Notes: generated by a model from the sequence alone, not told the origin. A DNA stretch of 64,000 nucleotides from Ch67 sp041395845 (GCA_041395845.1 JAWKZS010000010.1:73152-137151); one strand, 5' to 3'; counted from the stretch's first letter, positions 8,154 to 17,700 are shown. Translations and numbers: made by a program.

Positions 8154-9080
8154 ATGGCTGCTATCGATCTGGAAAAAATGCTCGTCAAAATCAAGTCCAC
8201 CCAGTGGGCACTGGCGGATATCGACTGGGATGCGCCTGGTGCGGAACTGATCACGCCGGAACAGTGGCCCAAGCTGAAAGCCTTCATGTCGGATCTGATG
8301 TGGATCGAGCATGTCGGTGCCCGCGGATTTGCCGCGCTGGCGAAAGTGGCGCCCAACGATACCTTGCGGGAAATCTACACCTATTTTCACGCCGAAGAAC
8401 AGCGTCATGCCAATGCGGAAATGGCGCTGATGCGCCGCTGGGGCATGCTGGAAGGCGATGAAATTCCCGAACCGAACACCAACCTGCGGCTGGTGATCGA
8501 ATGGCTCGACCGCTACAGCGATGACATGCCGCTGGAAGTGCTCGGCTCGGTGATTCCGATGCTGGAAATTGCCCTCGACGGTGCGCTGTGCAAATTCCTG
8601 CTGGATACGGTGAAAGATCCGGTGTGCCACCAGGCGTTCGAAAAAATCAACGACGACGAATCCCGGCATCTGGGTGTCGGTTTCACCGTGCTGGAAATGC
8701 AGGGCCACGGTGAACTGTTCAAGCTGGCGATCCGCACTGCCGGCACCCTGATGCGGCCCACCCTGATCCTCGGCATCCTGTCGTACCTTCCGCTGCTGAA
8801 CAAGATGCGCGACAACATCGTCGAGATGGGGCTGCAGGAAGAAAGCCTGTACAAAGTGATGAAAAAATTCGAAACCATCGGTGGCCGCACGGAAGAAGGG
8901 CGACGCAATCCCTGGTACCAGATTATTTCCCGTCATGGCCGGGTGATGGTGAACCGGCGCAACTACGCCTATCACGTACCTGTGGATGCGATGGTGAAAT
9001 TATCCGATCTGATTCCCCGGCGCCTGCTGCCCCCGGTACCGACCTGGGTGAAAGAACTGACGTGGAATCCGGTGGCCTGA
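8154..9080 (+). CDS. Ferritin-like diiron protein
   Basis: A 308-residue helical protein. The ATG is chosen over an upstream in-frame codon because AGGAG lies eight bases before it. Two metal-ligand motifs of the ferritin-like four-helix fold are visible: EEQRH in YFHAEEQRHANAEM and DESRH in NDDESRHLGVGF, plus upstream acidic helices. A di-iron carboxylate centre is therefore likely. The enzymatic role is not known; possibilities are an oxygenase, a desaturase-like enzyme or a redox partner. It starts five bases after the SDR stop codon, so it is translationally linked to the SDR gene. Confidence 0.75.
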   Translation: MAAIDLEKMLVKIKSTQWALADIDWDAPGAELITPEQWPKLKAFMSDLMWIEHVGARGFAALAKVAPNDTLREIYTYFHAEEQRHANAEMALMRRWGMLEGDEIPEPNTNLRLVIEWLDRYSDDMPLEVLGSVIPMLEIALDGALCKFLLDTVKDPVCHQAFEKINDDESRHLGVGFTVLEMQGHGELFKLAIRTAGTLMRPTLILGILSYLPLLNKMRDNIVEMGLQEESLYKVMKKFETIGGRTEEGRRNPWYQIISRHGRVMVNRRNYAYHVPVDAMVKLSDLIPRRLLPPVPTWVKELTWNPVA

Positions 9081-9124
9081 GCGACCGCAGTGTTGTGGCA
9101 AAGGACAACAGAGGAATGGTGAAA

Positions 9125-10660
9125 ATGAATGAAGTAAAAACCGCCAGAAAAAAATCTGTCACAGCAAAAGGCAGGCCGCAGGTAAATGTTGTTGGCACCG
9201 ACGCAGCCGTGGCTGATGTTCTGATCATCGGTGCCGGTTTTGCGGGGCTGGGCAGTGCCATCCGGCTGCGTCAGCGCGGTGTGCACAATGTCGTGATACT
9301 GGAGCGTGGCACTGAGGTCGGCGGCACCTGGCGTGACAATACCTATCCCGGTGCTGCCTGCGATATTCCGTCGAATCTGTATTCATATTCGTTTGCGCCG
9401 AATCCGGACTGGTCGCGCAGTTTTTCCGGCAGCGGTGAAATCCTGCAGTACATTCATCGCCTGGTGGAGCAGTTCGAACTGGCACCGCTGATCCGCTTCA
9501 ACCAGAACGTCACCGGGCTGGTGTTTGATGAAAACGCCGGCGTGTGGCGGGCGCAGACGTCGCAAGGTAAAACCCATGTGGCGCGCTCGGTGATCATGGC
9601 GCAGGGGCCGTTGTCGAATGCCAGTTTCCCGAAGATGCCGGGCATCGAAAATTATCAGGGTCACAAGATTCACAGCGCCATGTGGGATCACGATTACGAT
9701 TTCACCGGCAAGAAAGTCGCGGTGATCGGAACCGGTGCCAGTGCGATCCAGATCGTGCCGGAACTGGTAAAGCAGGCAGGCTTTGTCAAAGTCTTTCAGC
9801 GTACACCGGGCTGGATTCTGCCGCGGCCGGATTTTGTGACGCCGGATTGGAACAAATCCCTGTTCAGAAAAATGCCGGCATCGCAGGCGCTGGTGCGCAG
9901 TGCGCTGTACTGGGGACACGAAGCCGTAGCGCTGGGCATTATCTGGAATACACCGCTGACCAATGTGGTGCAGCAGGTTGCCAAATCCCATCTGCACAGC
10001 CAAGTGCGCGATCCCTGGCTGCGTCGTCAACTGACGCCCAATTTCCGCATCGGTTGCAAGCGTGTGCTGATTTCCAATGATTATTATCCGGCGCTGCAAC
10101 AGCCCAATTGCAAGCTGATCACCTGGCCGATTGCGACCCTGAGTGAAAACGGTATTCGCACCACCGAAGGCATCGAGCACCAGTTCGACTGCATCGTGTT
10201 TGCCACCGGCTTTGATGTCTGCAAAAGCGGCACACCGTTCCCGATCACCGGTCTGGACGGGCGCAATCTGGGTGAAGAGTGGAAGCGGGGTTCGCAGGCT
10301 TACAAGAGCGCCAGTGTCAGTGGCTATCCCAACCTGTTTTTCACCTTCGGCCCCAATTCCGGGCCTGGGCATAATTCCGCGCTGGTGTACATGGAGTCGC
10401 AGATTGATTACGCGGTAAAAGGCATCAAAACCATTCTGGATGACAACCTGAAAGTGCTGGACGTGCGGCCGGAAGCGCAGGCGCGTTTCAATCGCAACAT
10501 TCAGCAGCGACTGGCAAAAACCAACTGGAATTCCGGTTGCAAAAGCTGGTATCTGACGGAAGACGGCTTCAACGCCACCATGTTCCCGGGTTTTGCGACC
10601 CAGTTTGCGGCGCAGATGAAGGATTTTGTCGCGGTGGATTACCGTATCGTTGCTGCTTGA
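9125..10660 (+). CDS. Flavin-containing (Baeyer-Villiger type) monooxygenase
   Basis: A 511-residue enzyme. The ATG at 9125 is preferred because GAGGA lies nine bases upstream; ATG 9116 is too close to that site. The FAD Rossmann motif GAGFAGLG sits near residue 40. The Baeyer-Villiger fingerprint FxGxxxHxxxW(P/D) appears as YQGHKIHSAMWD near residue 190. A second NADPH-binding GxGxxA follows as GTGASA, and the late ATGFD motif is present. It would insert oxygen into a ketone or oxidise a soft nucleophile using NADPH and O2. Context with an SDR suggests alcohol-to-ketone oxidation followed by Baeyer-Villiger cleavage (inference). Confidence 0.9.
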   Translation: MNEVKTARKKSVTAKGRPQVNVVGTDAAVADVLIIGAGFAGLGSAIRLRQRGVHNVVILERGTEVGGTWRDNTYPGAACDIPSNLYSYSFAPNPDWSRSFSGSGEILQYIHRLVEQFELAPLIRFNQNVTGLVFDENAGVWRAQTSQGKTHVARSVIMAQGPLSNASFPKMPGIENYQGHKIHSAMWDHDYDFTGKKVAVIGTGASAIQIVPELVKQAGFVKVFQRTPGWILPRPDFVTPDWNKSLFRKMPASQALVRSALYWGHEAVALGIIWNTPLTNVVQQVAKSHLHSQVRDPWLRRQLTPNFRIGCKRVLISNDYYPALQQPNCKLITWPIATLSENGIRTTEGIEHQFDCIVFATGFDVCKSGTPFPITGLDGRNLGEEWKRGSQAYKSASVSGYPNLFFTFGPNSGPGHNSALVYMESQIDYAVKGIKTILDDNLKVLDVRPEAQARFNRNIQQRLAKTNWNSGCKSWYLTEDGFNATMFPGFATQFAAQMKDFVAVDYRIVAA

Positions 10661-10684
10661 GAATAGGCGTTTGCGTGACGCTGC

Positions 10685-10715
10685 GGCGGAGGACACATTT
10701 GCCTCCGCCTTTTTT
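10685..10715 (+). terminator. Rho-independent terminator after the monooxygenase operon
   Basis: Perfect 8-bp stem GGCGGAGG/CCTCCGCC with a 9-base loop, followed by six T residues. It lies 25 bases after the monooxygenase stop codon and just before the convergent GH5 stop. Confidence 0.9.
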
Positions 10716-10719
10716 GCGT

Positions 10720-12210
10720 TCAGTACCGCAGAGTAATACGGTAATCGCCAGAAACCGTTGCCTTTACCAGATAACCACCGGAACGGGATTCCACCTGCAC
10801 CCCATCACTGCCATCCAGTTGCGGCACGTTCACCCGTGCCGAGGTTGGCACCCACAATTCCAGATCGCCTTCCTCATCACTTTCGCCCACCACCGTCAGC
10901 ACGCCGGTGTACGGATCGCTGTGCAGTTGTATTAACTCGCCGGGCGCATGGCGTGGATAGGCCCGTGCCAGAATCCGTTCATAGGCCGGTGATACACCGC
11001 CATCCTCATCGCCGGGGCACAGATTGATGATCACGTGGTATTGCGGCTCGGTCACGGTGCGTCCGGCGCGGCTGCCCTGGGCATGGGGATCGCCGCAGGC
11101 CTGACGCCATTGCCAGACCGCACCACCGATACGGTAGCGGTCTTCGTATTGGGCGTATTCCCAGATCGACGCTTCGCTGTCGGCCGGTGCACCGAACCAG
11201 CCCCACTCACCGGACCAGAACGGCGCCCGGTAAATGCCTGCCACTCTGGCTGCATTGGCATAGCCGCTGGCCACCGTGCCGGTCACCGTGATCGAGCCGC
11301 TGTACAGATGTGGGGCAAACACGATATTGCGGTCCAGCATGAACAGGCCAAGGGGTGGCAATGTGATACCGAAGGCCGACCATTCCACGCTGGGTTCGAA
11401 AAAGCCGATGTGAGCAAAGCCGCCGGGAACGGACTGTTCTGCCGTGCGGATGGCGCGCAGTGTCTTGCTGTAGAAATTGCCCATCAGCAGAATCTGCGAC
11501 AGACCAACGCTGACCCCGAAATTCGGTTCGTTGAGAAAGTCATAACCGGCGACTGCCGGTTCCGCTGCGAATTCGCGGGCGAGGCGTGCCCAGGTCGCAA
11601 TCAGCGCATCCTGAATGCCATCCCGGTTGCGCCAGAAATTTTCAAAGGCCCGGGCGACCGCGGGCGACAGTTCCCGCAAACCGGGAAAACGGCAGGTGGA
11701 TTGTCCGTCGGTGAGCGTGGCCCAGGCCGGCGCACCGTCCCAGCCGATGGAGGGCTGGAAGAAACCGCAGTCGGTACTGTCAGGCGTGGCGATGAATTTG
11801 CCCCAGGCATCCTGATGCATATCCAGCACCACGTACAGGCCATTGGCTTTGGCATCGGCCACGGCGGTGCGGATCTGGCCCAGATAGGCGTCGTCGATCA
11901 CGCCGCGCTGGGGTTCCAGGGCCGACCAGCTGATCAGCAGCCGCACCACGTTCATGCCCAGTTGCGCCATGCGGGCAAAATCGTCGGCCTGATAGGGCAC
12001 CACCGCCGGCTGATCCGGATTGGCCTCGAAATAGTCCCCCAGGGCGTTGTAGTTCACGCCGCGCAGCAGCACGGTGCGATCCCGGGCATCGATGATGGCG
12101 GGGTTGGCACCCTTGCGTACCTGCAGGGGCAGCAGGTCGGCGCAGGCCAGGGCAGGCAGAGCGACGCCCAGCAGGGCAATGCAGAAACGCGGCAGCGACA
12201 CGGGCAGCAT
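10720..12210 (-). CDS. Secreted glycoside hydrolase family 5 (endoglycoceramidase-like)
   Basis: A 496-residue protein with a signal peptide (ALLGVALPALACADL). The (beta/alpha)8 barrel shows LRGVNYNALGDYF, NVVRLLISWSALEP and VVLDMHQDAWGKF, all typical of endoglycoceramidase-like GH5. The acid/base is E228 in FLNEPN and the nucleophile is E335 in WSGEWGWFG. A C-terminal beta domain (about 400-496) resembles the small domain found in that group. It would act outside the cytoplasm on a glycolipid or other beta-glycoside. The substrate call rests on resemblance only. The gene is convergent with the monooxygenase operon and shares its terminator region. Confidence 0.8.
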   Translation of the reverse strand: MLPVSLPRFCIALLGVALPALACADLLPLQVRKGANPAIIDARDRTVLLRGVNYNALGDYFEANPDQPAVVPYQADDFARMAQLGMNVVRLLISWSALEPQRGVIDDAYLGQIRTAVADAKANGLYVVLDMHQDAWGKFIATPDSTDCGFFQPSIGWDGAPAWATLTDGQSTCRFPGLRELSPAVARAFENFWRNRDGIQDALIATWARLAREFAAEPAVAGYDFLNEPNFGVSVGLSQILLMGNFYSKTLRAIRTAEQSVPGGFAHIGFFEPSVEWSAFGITLPPLGLFMLDRNIVFAPHLYSGSITVTGTVASGYANAARVAGIYRAPFWSGEWGWFGAPADSEASIWEYAQYEDRYRIGGAVWQWRQACGDPHAQGSRAGRTVTEPQYHVIINLCPGDEDGGVSPAYERILARAYPRHAPGELIQLHSDPYTGVLTVVGESDEEGDLELWVPTSARVNVPQLDGSDGVQVESRSGGYLVKATVSGDYRITLRY

Positions 12211-12415
12211 CCTTTCTTGTTGGTATTGTTATTTTCTGGTGCGATCGTACCAGTTTGGCCTGACCCAAGGCAATTCTGGCCGGTTTACCCCACCTGGCGG
12301 CTGAAGCGGGCATTTTTTGTCCCGCAAATGGCTTTTTTCCCTATCTGAAAGCGGTCGACAGCTTGTTACCCTTTCGCCATTCATACGATTGTTTAAGTCA
12401 GCACCGGAGTCTGTC

Positions 12416-13201
12416 ATGCAGTATTTTGAAGTCTTGCAAACCATCGAACGCAGCGGCGGTGATGCCCGCCTGGCGGTGAGCCCGGAATGGATGCAGGGCA
12501 GGGCGGTCTTTGGCGGGCTGCAGGCGGCATTGATGCTGCACGCGATGCGCGGCCTGGTGCCGGCGGATCTGCCGGTGCGCACCCTGCAGGTGACCTTTGT
12601 GGCGCCGCCTGCGCAACCCCAGCTGCTGGCCCGTGCCAGTGTGCTGCGCCAGGGCAAGAGCGCTACCCATGTGGAATGCCGCCTGCTGGACGGCGACAAT
12701 GTGCTGGCCACCGCCACGGCGGTATTCGGTGCCGCCCGCGAGTCTAGGGTCACACGTGTTCCCGAGCAGCCCGCCGTGCCCTGTGACAAACCCCGCACCT
12801 TCAAGTATTTCCCCGGCCTGTCACCCACCTTCACCCAGTATTTCGCCGCGCGCTGGCTGCAGGGTGGAATGCCGTTTACCGGCCCGGCCGAACCCCAGTG
12901 CGTGGTGGACGTCAGTATGCCCGGCGAACAGGCGTCCAGCGAGAGTCATGTCATCGCCCTGGCGGACTTCATTCCGCCGATCGCGCTGTCCTACCTGAGC
13001 ATGCCGGTACCGGGCAGCTCGATGACCTGGATGCTGGAATTCCTCACCGAGGATCTCAATGGTCTGTCCATGCAGAACTGGCGGGTGGACGCGGAAATGG
13101 TCGCGGGCGCCCATGGCTACACCAGCCAGTCGGTGATGTTGTGGGGGCCGGATGGCCAGCCCATCGCCCTGAGCCGGCAGAACATGGTGGTGTTCGGCTG
13201 A
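12416..13201 (+). CDS. Acyl-CoA thioesterase-like double hotdog protein
   Basis: A 261-residue protein. The ATG at 12416 has GGAG seven bases upstream; the longer open frame upstream is not needed. GRAVFGGLQAALMLHAMRGL matches the start of TesB-type hotdog domains, followed by RTLQVTFVAPP, while the second half ends with YTSQSVMLWGPDGQPIALSR. It probably hydrolyses acyl-CoA thioesters in the cytoplasm. The gene is divergent from the GH5 gene across about 205 bp with no clear regulatory dyad. Confidence 0.8.
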   Translation: MQYFEVLQTIERSGGDARLAVSPEWMQGRAVFGGLQAALMLHAMRGLVPADLPVRTLQVTFVAPPAQPQLLARASVLRQGKSATHVECRLLDGDNVLATATAVFGAARESRVTRVPEQPAVPCDKPRTFKYFPGLSPTFTQYFAARWLQGGMPFTGPAEPQCVVDVSMPGEQASSESHVIALADFIPPIALSYLSMPVPGSSMTWMLEFLTEDLNGLSMQNWRVDAEMVAGAHGYTSQSVMLWGPDGQPIALSRQNMVVFG

Positions 13202-13204
13202 ACG

Positions 13205-13239
13205 GCCGCCGGCTTGGCATCTGCGGTCAAGCCGGCGGC
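13205..13239. terminator. Long perfect hairpin after the thioesterase gene
   Basis: A 12-bp perfect inverted repeat GCCGCCGGCTTG/CAAGCCGGCGGC with an 11-base loop begins three bases after the stop codon. No T-run follows, so it is either a terminator lacking a U-tract or an RNA-protecting hairpin between this gene and the GH31 gene. Confidence 0.5.
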
Positions 13240-13316
13240 ATCTACAATCAAGACAGTTTCCATCCCGGCTGGCATCCTGTGACGATCGTGCAGAACAACA
13301 ATCACAGGAGTGACCC

Positions 13317-15518
13317 ATGCACCGCATGCCGCTTTGGGGTGGACTGTTCACCCTGCTGGCCGTTCTGGCCGGCTGCAAGCAACCCACCGACCATATCGAC
13401 ACCGATGTCCTCAGTGTGGGCGATTTCCGTCTGCAGCTGGCGGACAACCAGCTCAGCGTCTGGCACCGTAACGAGCCCGATCTGCAGCTGCTGCAAACCC
13501 CTGCCGACGGCCGAATGCTCAGTGCCGCCATCACCACGCTCAACGTGCGTGACAGCCGTTCCACCTACCGTATTGATGAGCAGGTGCACAAGCGCTGTGT
13601 GCGGCCCAGCATTCAGCAGCAGACGGCGCAGGGCGACGGACTGGCGTTCACCGGCCACTTCCTCGACTGCCCGGCGCTGGCGTTCGAATGGCGTTTTGCC
13701 GTGGTGGATGGCCAGCTCCAGTTCACCCTGACGACAGATGATGCGACCTACAACCACCTGAGCCTGCACTATCGCTCGAGCGCCGATGAGCATTTCTACG
13801 GCTTTGGTGAGCAGTACAGCTATCTGGATCTGAAGGGCCAGAACATTCCGGTACTGACCCAGGAACAGGGCATCGGGCGCGGTGAGCCGCTGCTGTCATC
13901 CCTGATCAACCTGTATGCCCCCGGTTCCGCTGGCACCCCGCTGACCAGCTATTACGCTGTGCCGCAGTACATCACCAGCGCCCGCCGCTCGGTATTCCTC
14001 GAAGGTGTCGAGTACGCGCGCTTCGATCTGCGGGAGCCGCTGCAGGTCAGCGTGCATCAGTTCGCCGGCCACATGACCGGCCGGATACTTTACGGGCAAG
14101 ACCTGCTGGCACTGATCGAGGGCTTTACCCGGTACAGCGGGCGCATGGCGCCACTGCCCGACTGGATGAACCGGGGTGCCATTCTGGGCCTGCAGGGGGG
14201 AACCGAACGGGTCCGTCAGTTGTGGCAGACCCTGCAGGCCGCTGACACGCCCATCGCCGCCCTGTGGCTGCAGGACTGGGTGGGTAAGCGCACGACCCTG
14301 GGCGGCGCCGGCTCGCAGCTGTGGTGGAACTGGGAGCTGGACCAGCAGCAGTATCCTGACTGGCAAAGCCTGCAACAGGATCTCGCCGCCGCCGATGTGC
14401 GGGTGATGGGGTATATCAATCCGTTCCTGGTGGACGTCAGCAGCAAAGCCAACGTGGAGCGCAACCTGTATCAGGAAGCCCTTGCCCAGGATTTCCTGGT
14501 CAAACAGCGCGACGGTACGCCCTATCCGATCCTGATCACCGACTTTGCTGCCGGGATCGTCGATCTGACCAACCCTGCCGCGCGGGACTGGCTCAAATCC
14601 ATCATCCGCGACAACCTGATCGGTAACGGCTTTTCGGGCTGGATGGCGGATTTCGGTGAAGCCCTGCCGTTCGAAGCTGAATTGTTCAACGGCCAGTCCG
14701 GCGAACGTTTTCATAACGAGTATCCGGTGGAATGGGCCAGGCTCAACGCCGAAGCCGTGGCCGAGGCCGGCCTGACCGGCGATATCAATTTCTTCATGCG
14801 TTCCGGCTTCACCCAGAGTCCGCGCTACAGCACCCTGTTCTGGCTGGGGGATCAGGCCACCACCTACGACCGCTTCGACGGTTTGACCAGCGCGGTGATT
14901 GGCCTGCTGAACGGTGGCTTTTCCGGCATCAGTCTCAATCACAGTGATATCGGTGGCTACACCTCACTGACGCTGTACGGGATTGGCCTGAAACGTTCGC
15001 AGGAACTGTTGTTGCGCTGGATCGAAGCCAACGCCTTCACCGCTGTTTATCGCACCCATGAAGGGCTGGCGCCCCAGGCGAACGTGCAGGTCTATTCCAA
15101 TACCACGACGGTGGAACAGTTCGCACGGTTTGCACGCATCTATGCGGCGCTGGCGGACTATCGCCAAACCCTGATGGACGATGTCGCGCAGCGTGGCTAT
15201 CCGGTGGTGCGGCATCCGGTGCTGCATTATCCCGAGGATACGTTCTTCCGGTCTATGCCGCCGTCACAGGTGCAATACATGCTGGGTGCGGATCTGATGG
15301 TGGCGCCGGTGTTGCTGCCAAATGCCACCTCCCGCAGCGTGCATCTTCCCGCGGGACGCTGGATTCATGTGTGGAGCGGGCAGGCGATCGACGCACCGGC
15401 ACAGGGTATCGATCTGCAGGTATCGGCACCGATCGGTGAACCTCCGGTGTATGTGCGCGCCGACAGCGAATGGGCGCCTGAACTGCTGGACCGCCTGCAA
15501 CGGGAGCGGCGTTCCTGA
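13317..15518 (+). CDS. GH31 family alpha-glycosidase, lipoprotein, YihQ-like
   Basis: A 733-residue protein with a lipoprotein signal (LLAVLAGC lipobox, Cys about 20), so it is probably anchored in the periplasm or outer membrane. A GH31 beta-sandwich precedes a (beta/alpha)8 barrel. The nucleophile is D445 in GWMADFGEALP, the run is followed by INFFMRSGFTQSPRYSTLFW, then NHSDIGGYTS and RTHEG. These features resemble sulfoquinovosidase YihQ more than YicI-type xylosidases. However, the residue that should be the sulfonate-binding Arg is Q334 in GSQLWWNW, so a non-sulfonated alpha-glycoside is possible. It is followed by an AraC-type gene in convergent orientation, 15 bases away. Confidence 0.85.
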   Translation: MHRMPLWGGLFTLLAVLAGCKQPTDHIDTDVLSVGDFRLQLADNQLSVWHRNEPDLQLLQTPADGRMLSAAITTLNVRDSRSTYRIDEQVHKRCVRPSIQQQTAQGDGLAFTGHFLDCPALAFEWRFAVVDGQLQFTLTTDDATYNHLSLHYRSSADEHFYGFGEQYSYLDLKGQNIPVLTQEQGIGRGEPLLSSLINLYAPGSAGTPLTSYYAVPQYITSARRSVFLEGVEYARFDLREPLQVSVHQFAGHMTGRILYGQDLLALIEGFTRYSGRMAPLPDWMNRGAILGLQGGTERVRQLWQTLQAADTPIAALWLQDWVGKRTTLGGAGSQLWWNWELDQQQYPDWQSLQQDLAAADVRVMGYINPFLVDVSSKANVERNLYQEALAQDFLVKQRDGTPYPILITDFAAGIVDLTNPAARDWLKSIIRDNLIGNGFSGWMADFGEALPFEAELFNGQSGERFHNEYPVEWARLNAEAVAEAGLTGDINFFMRSGFTQSPRYSTLFWLGDQATTYDRFDGLTSAVIGLLNGGFSGISLNHSDIGGYTSLTLYGIGLKRSQELLLRWIEANAFTAVYRTHEGLAPQANVQVYSNTTTVEQFARFARIYAALADYRQTLMDDVAQRGYPVVRHPVLHYPEDTFFRSMPPSQVQYMLGADLMVAPVLLPNATSRSVHLPAGRWIHVWSGQAIDAPAQGIDLQVSAPIGEPPVYVRADSEWAPELLDRLQRERRS

Positions 15519-15533
15519 GCGGCGCTGGCAGGA

Positions 15534-16550
15534 TTACGGCTGCAGCGACGGCGGCGTTCGCATTTGGCGGCGGAATTCGCCCGGGCTGATACCAAACCAG
15601 CGTTTGAATGCCCGACTGAAGGCACTCTGCTCGGAAAAGCCCAGCAGAAACGTGATCTCGACAATCGAACAGCCGGGATCCTGCAGATAGCGTTGTGCCA
15701 GCTGCTTGCGGCTGTCTTCGCAGAACGCGGTGAAGTGGGTATTGCGCTCTTCCAGTCGCCGTTGCAGCTGGCGGGGTGTCAGCTGCAGATGGGCAGCGGC
15801 GCTATCCAGAGTGGGCACCCGTTGCGGCAATTCCGTTTCGATAAACTGTTGCAGGCGCTGCAGCCAGTCCGGGGTGCCGGGCAAGGTCTGCAGTTTTTCG
15901 TCCGCCGCACGCTGCAGCCATTTCTGCATGTGCTCGTCGGGCTGGCGCAGTGGCAGGGCAAGAAAATCCAGCGGAATTTCCAGGCCATTGCAATCACTGT
16001 CGAAACAGACATCGCAGCGAAAAAATGCATGGTACGCGGCCGCATGCGCTGGCGCCGGATGCAGAAAGTGGACACGCAGGGGCGAACGCTCGGAATGGGT
16101 GATCCAGCGACCGAACGTGACCCAGCCGGCGACGGCTTCTTCCGCCAGCGGAGGGATCGGAGGTGTCGGCGTTTCCCACGCCAGCTTCACGGTTGTCGGT
16201 GTCAGCTGCATGGTCAGGGTGCCGATGCTGCCGATCAGTGCCTGATAACGTTGCTGATGGGTCATGGCATCGGCCATCGTCTTGCTGCATGCCATGATGT
16301 AACCCAGCACGCCCCAGCGATCCGGCTCTGCCATCATGCCGAAGCGCAATCCCAGATCCGTTTGGCCGGTACGGGCGATGGCCGTTTCGAGCAGGGCCGG
16401 ATAGATGCTGGCGGGGAACAGGTGGTCGGGATCATTGGCCAGTGCCGGATCGATCTGCAATGACGCGCACAACTCGGCGGTATCCAGCAGCGGCTGCAGA
16501 AAACGCAGCAGCGCGCGAATCACCGGCGATGAAATGAAGCCCCCGTCCAC
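15534..16550 (-). CDS. AraC family transcriptional regulator
   Basis: A 338-residue regulator with a GTG start and an N-terminal domain of the OruR/ArgR-type AraC group (PLLDTAELCASLQIDPALAND). The C-terminal DNA-binding domain has two helix-turn-helices, LDSAAAHLQLTPRQLQRRL and VEITFLLGFSEQSAFSRAFK, followed by FGISPGEFRR. It lies seven bases downstream of the CaiB-family gene on the same strand and is probably co-transcribed with it, so it may regulate fatty or branched acyl-CoA metabolism (inference). Confidence 0.9.
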   Translation of the reverse strand: MDGGFISSPVIRALLRFLQPLLDTAELCASLQIDPALANDPDHLFPASIYPALLETAIARTGQTDLGLRFGMMAEPDRWGVLGYIMACSKTMADAMTHQQRYQALIGSIGTLTMQLTPTTVKLAWETPTPPIPPLAEEAVAGWVTFGRWITHSERSPLRVHFLHPAPAHAAAYHAFFRCDVCFDSDCNGLEIPLDFLALPLRQPDEHMQKWLQRAADEKLQTLPGTPDWLQRLQQFIETELPQRVPTLDSAAAHLQLTPRQLQRRLEERNTHFTAFCEDSRKQLAQRYLQDPGCSIVEITFLLGFSEQSAFSRAFKRWFGISPGEFRRQMRTPPSLQP

Positions 16551-16557
16551 CGCCCAC

Positions 16558-17700
16558 CTATACCTGTGCGATGGCGCCCTGTTCGATCAGCGCATCGATT
16601 TCCGAGTCAATGAATCCTGCATCCTTCAGCACGGCTACCGTGTCGGTGCCCGGAATGCTGATGGGCGTCGGTGCAGCGGAGGGCGTGCGGCTGAAGCGGG
16701 GTGTCGGCGCCGGTTGCAGCATGTCGCCCACCTGAATGAACGACTGCCGCGCCTGGTTGTGAGGATGGTGCGGCGCTTCCTCGAGCCCGAGCACGGGCGC
16801 AAAACATACGTCGCTGCCTTCCAGCAGTTCACACCACTGATCGCGGGTGCGGGTTTTGAAAATGGCGGCGAGCATTTCCTTCTGGTGCGGCCAGCGTTGC
16901 GGGTCTAACTGCGTACCAAAGTCCGCTTCATCCAGATTCAGTTTCTGTTTCAGCAGGGCATAGAACTGCACCTCGATGCTGCCGATGCTGATGTATTTAC
17001 CGTCGGCGGTTTCGTAAGTGTCATAAAAGTGCGCGCCGGAATCGAGCATGTGGGTACCGCGCTGATCGCTGAACTGGCCGATCGCTTTCAACCCATAGAA
17101 CATTGCCATCAGCGCCGCGGCGCCTTCCACCATGGAGCAGTCAATGACCTGGCCTTTGCCGGAGCGGGATGCTTCCAGGATGCCGCACACCAGGCCGAAC
17201 GCCAGCATCATGCCGCCGCCACCAAAATCCCCCACCAGATTCAGCGGCGGCATTGGGCCTTCGCCACGACGACCGATGGCGTGCAGGGCACCGGACAGGG
17301 CAATGTAGTTGATATCGTGACCGGCGGTGTTGGCGAGCGGGCCGGTTTGACCCCAGCCGGTCATGCGGCCATAGACGATCTTCGGATTGCGGGCCAGGCA
17401 CTGTTCTGGTCCCACACCCAGACGCTCGGCCACGCCGGGACGAAAGCCTTCGAAAATGGCGTCGGCGGATTCACACAGTTTGAGCACGGTTTCAGCGCCG
17501 GCAGGGGACTTGAGATTGACGGCGATACTGCGACGGTTGCGGAACAGAATGTCATGGCCGCCGGCATCACCCGGGTTGCCACCGATGCGCTCCACCCGGA
17601 TCACTTCGGCGCCCATGTCTGCCAGCATCATGCCGCAGAAGGGGCCCGGGCCGATGCCGGCCAGTTCTATGATGCGAATGCCGTGAAGGGGGCCTGCCAT
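16558..17700 (-). CDS. CaiB/BaiF CoA-transferase family, alpha-methylacyl-CoA racemase-like
   Basis: A 380-residue protein. The start is the ATG of MAGPLHGIRIIELAGIGPGP, preceded by GAGAGGAA; an upstream open stretch is not coding. The motifs GRMTGWGQTGPLANTAGHD and NYIALSGALHAIGR followed by LVGDFGGGGMM match alpha-methylacyl-CoA racemase. The predicted catalytic pair is H128 and D158, corresponding to the His/Asp pair known in the mycobacterial enzyme. It would epimerise 2-methylacyl-CoA esters so that branched chains can enter beta-oxidation. It is followed directly by an AraC gene. A terminator-like hairpin sits in its leader. Confidence 0.88.
   Translation of the reverse strand: MAGPLHGIRIIELAGIGPGPFCGMMLADMGAEVIRVERIGGNPGDAGGHDILFRNRRSIAVNLKSPAGAETVLKLCESADAIFEGFRPGVAERLGVGPEQCLARNPKIVYGRMTGWGQTGPLANTAGHDINYIALSGALHAIGRRGEGPMPPLNLVGDFGGGGMMLAFGLVCGILEASRSGKGQVIDCSMVEGAAALMAMFYGLKAIGQFSDQRGTHMLDSGAHFYDTYETADGKYISIGSIEVQFYALLKQKLNLDEADFGTQLDPQRWPHQKEMLAAIFKTRTRDQWCELLEGSDVCFAPVLGLEEAPHHPHNQARQSFIQVGDMLQPAPTPRFSRTPSAAPTPISIPGTDTVAVLKDAGFIDSEIDALIEQGAIAQV

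Noticed and set aside
9125..10660. Assignment of the flavin monooxygenase as the long-chain alkane enzyme AlmA
   Set aside because: The Baeyer-Villiger fingerprint is present, but nothing specific to AlmA was recognised; a general name is safer.
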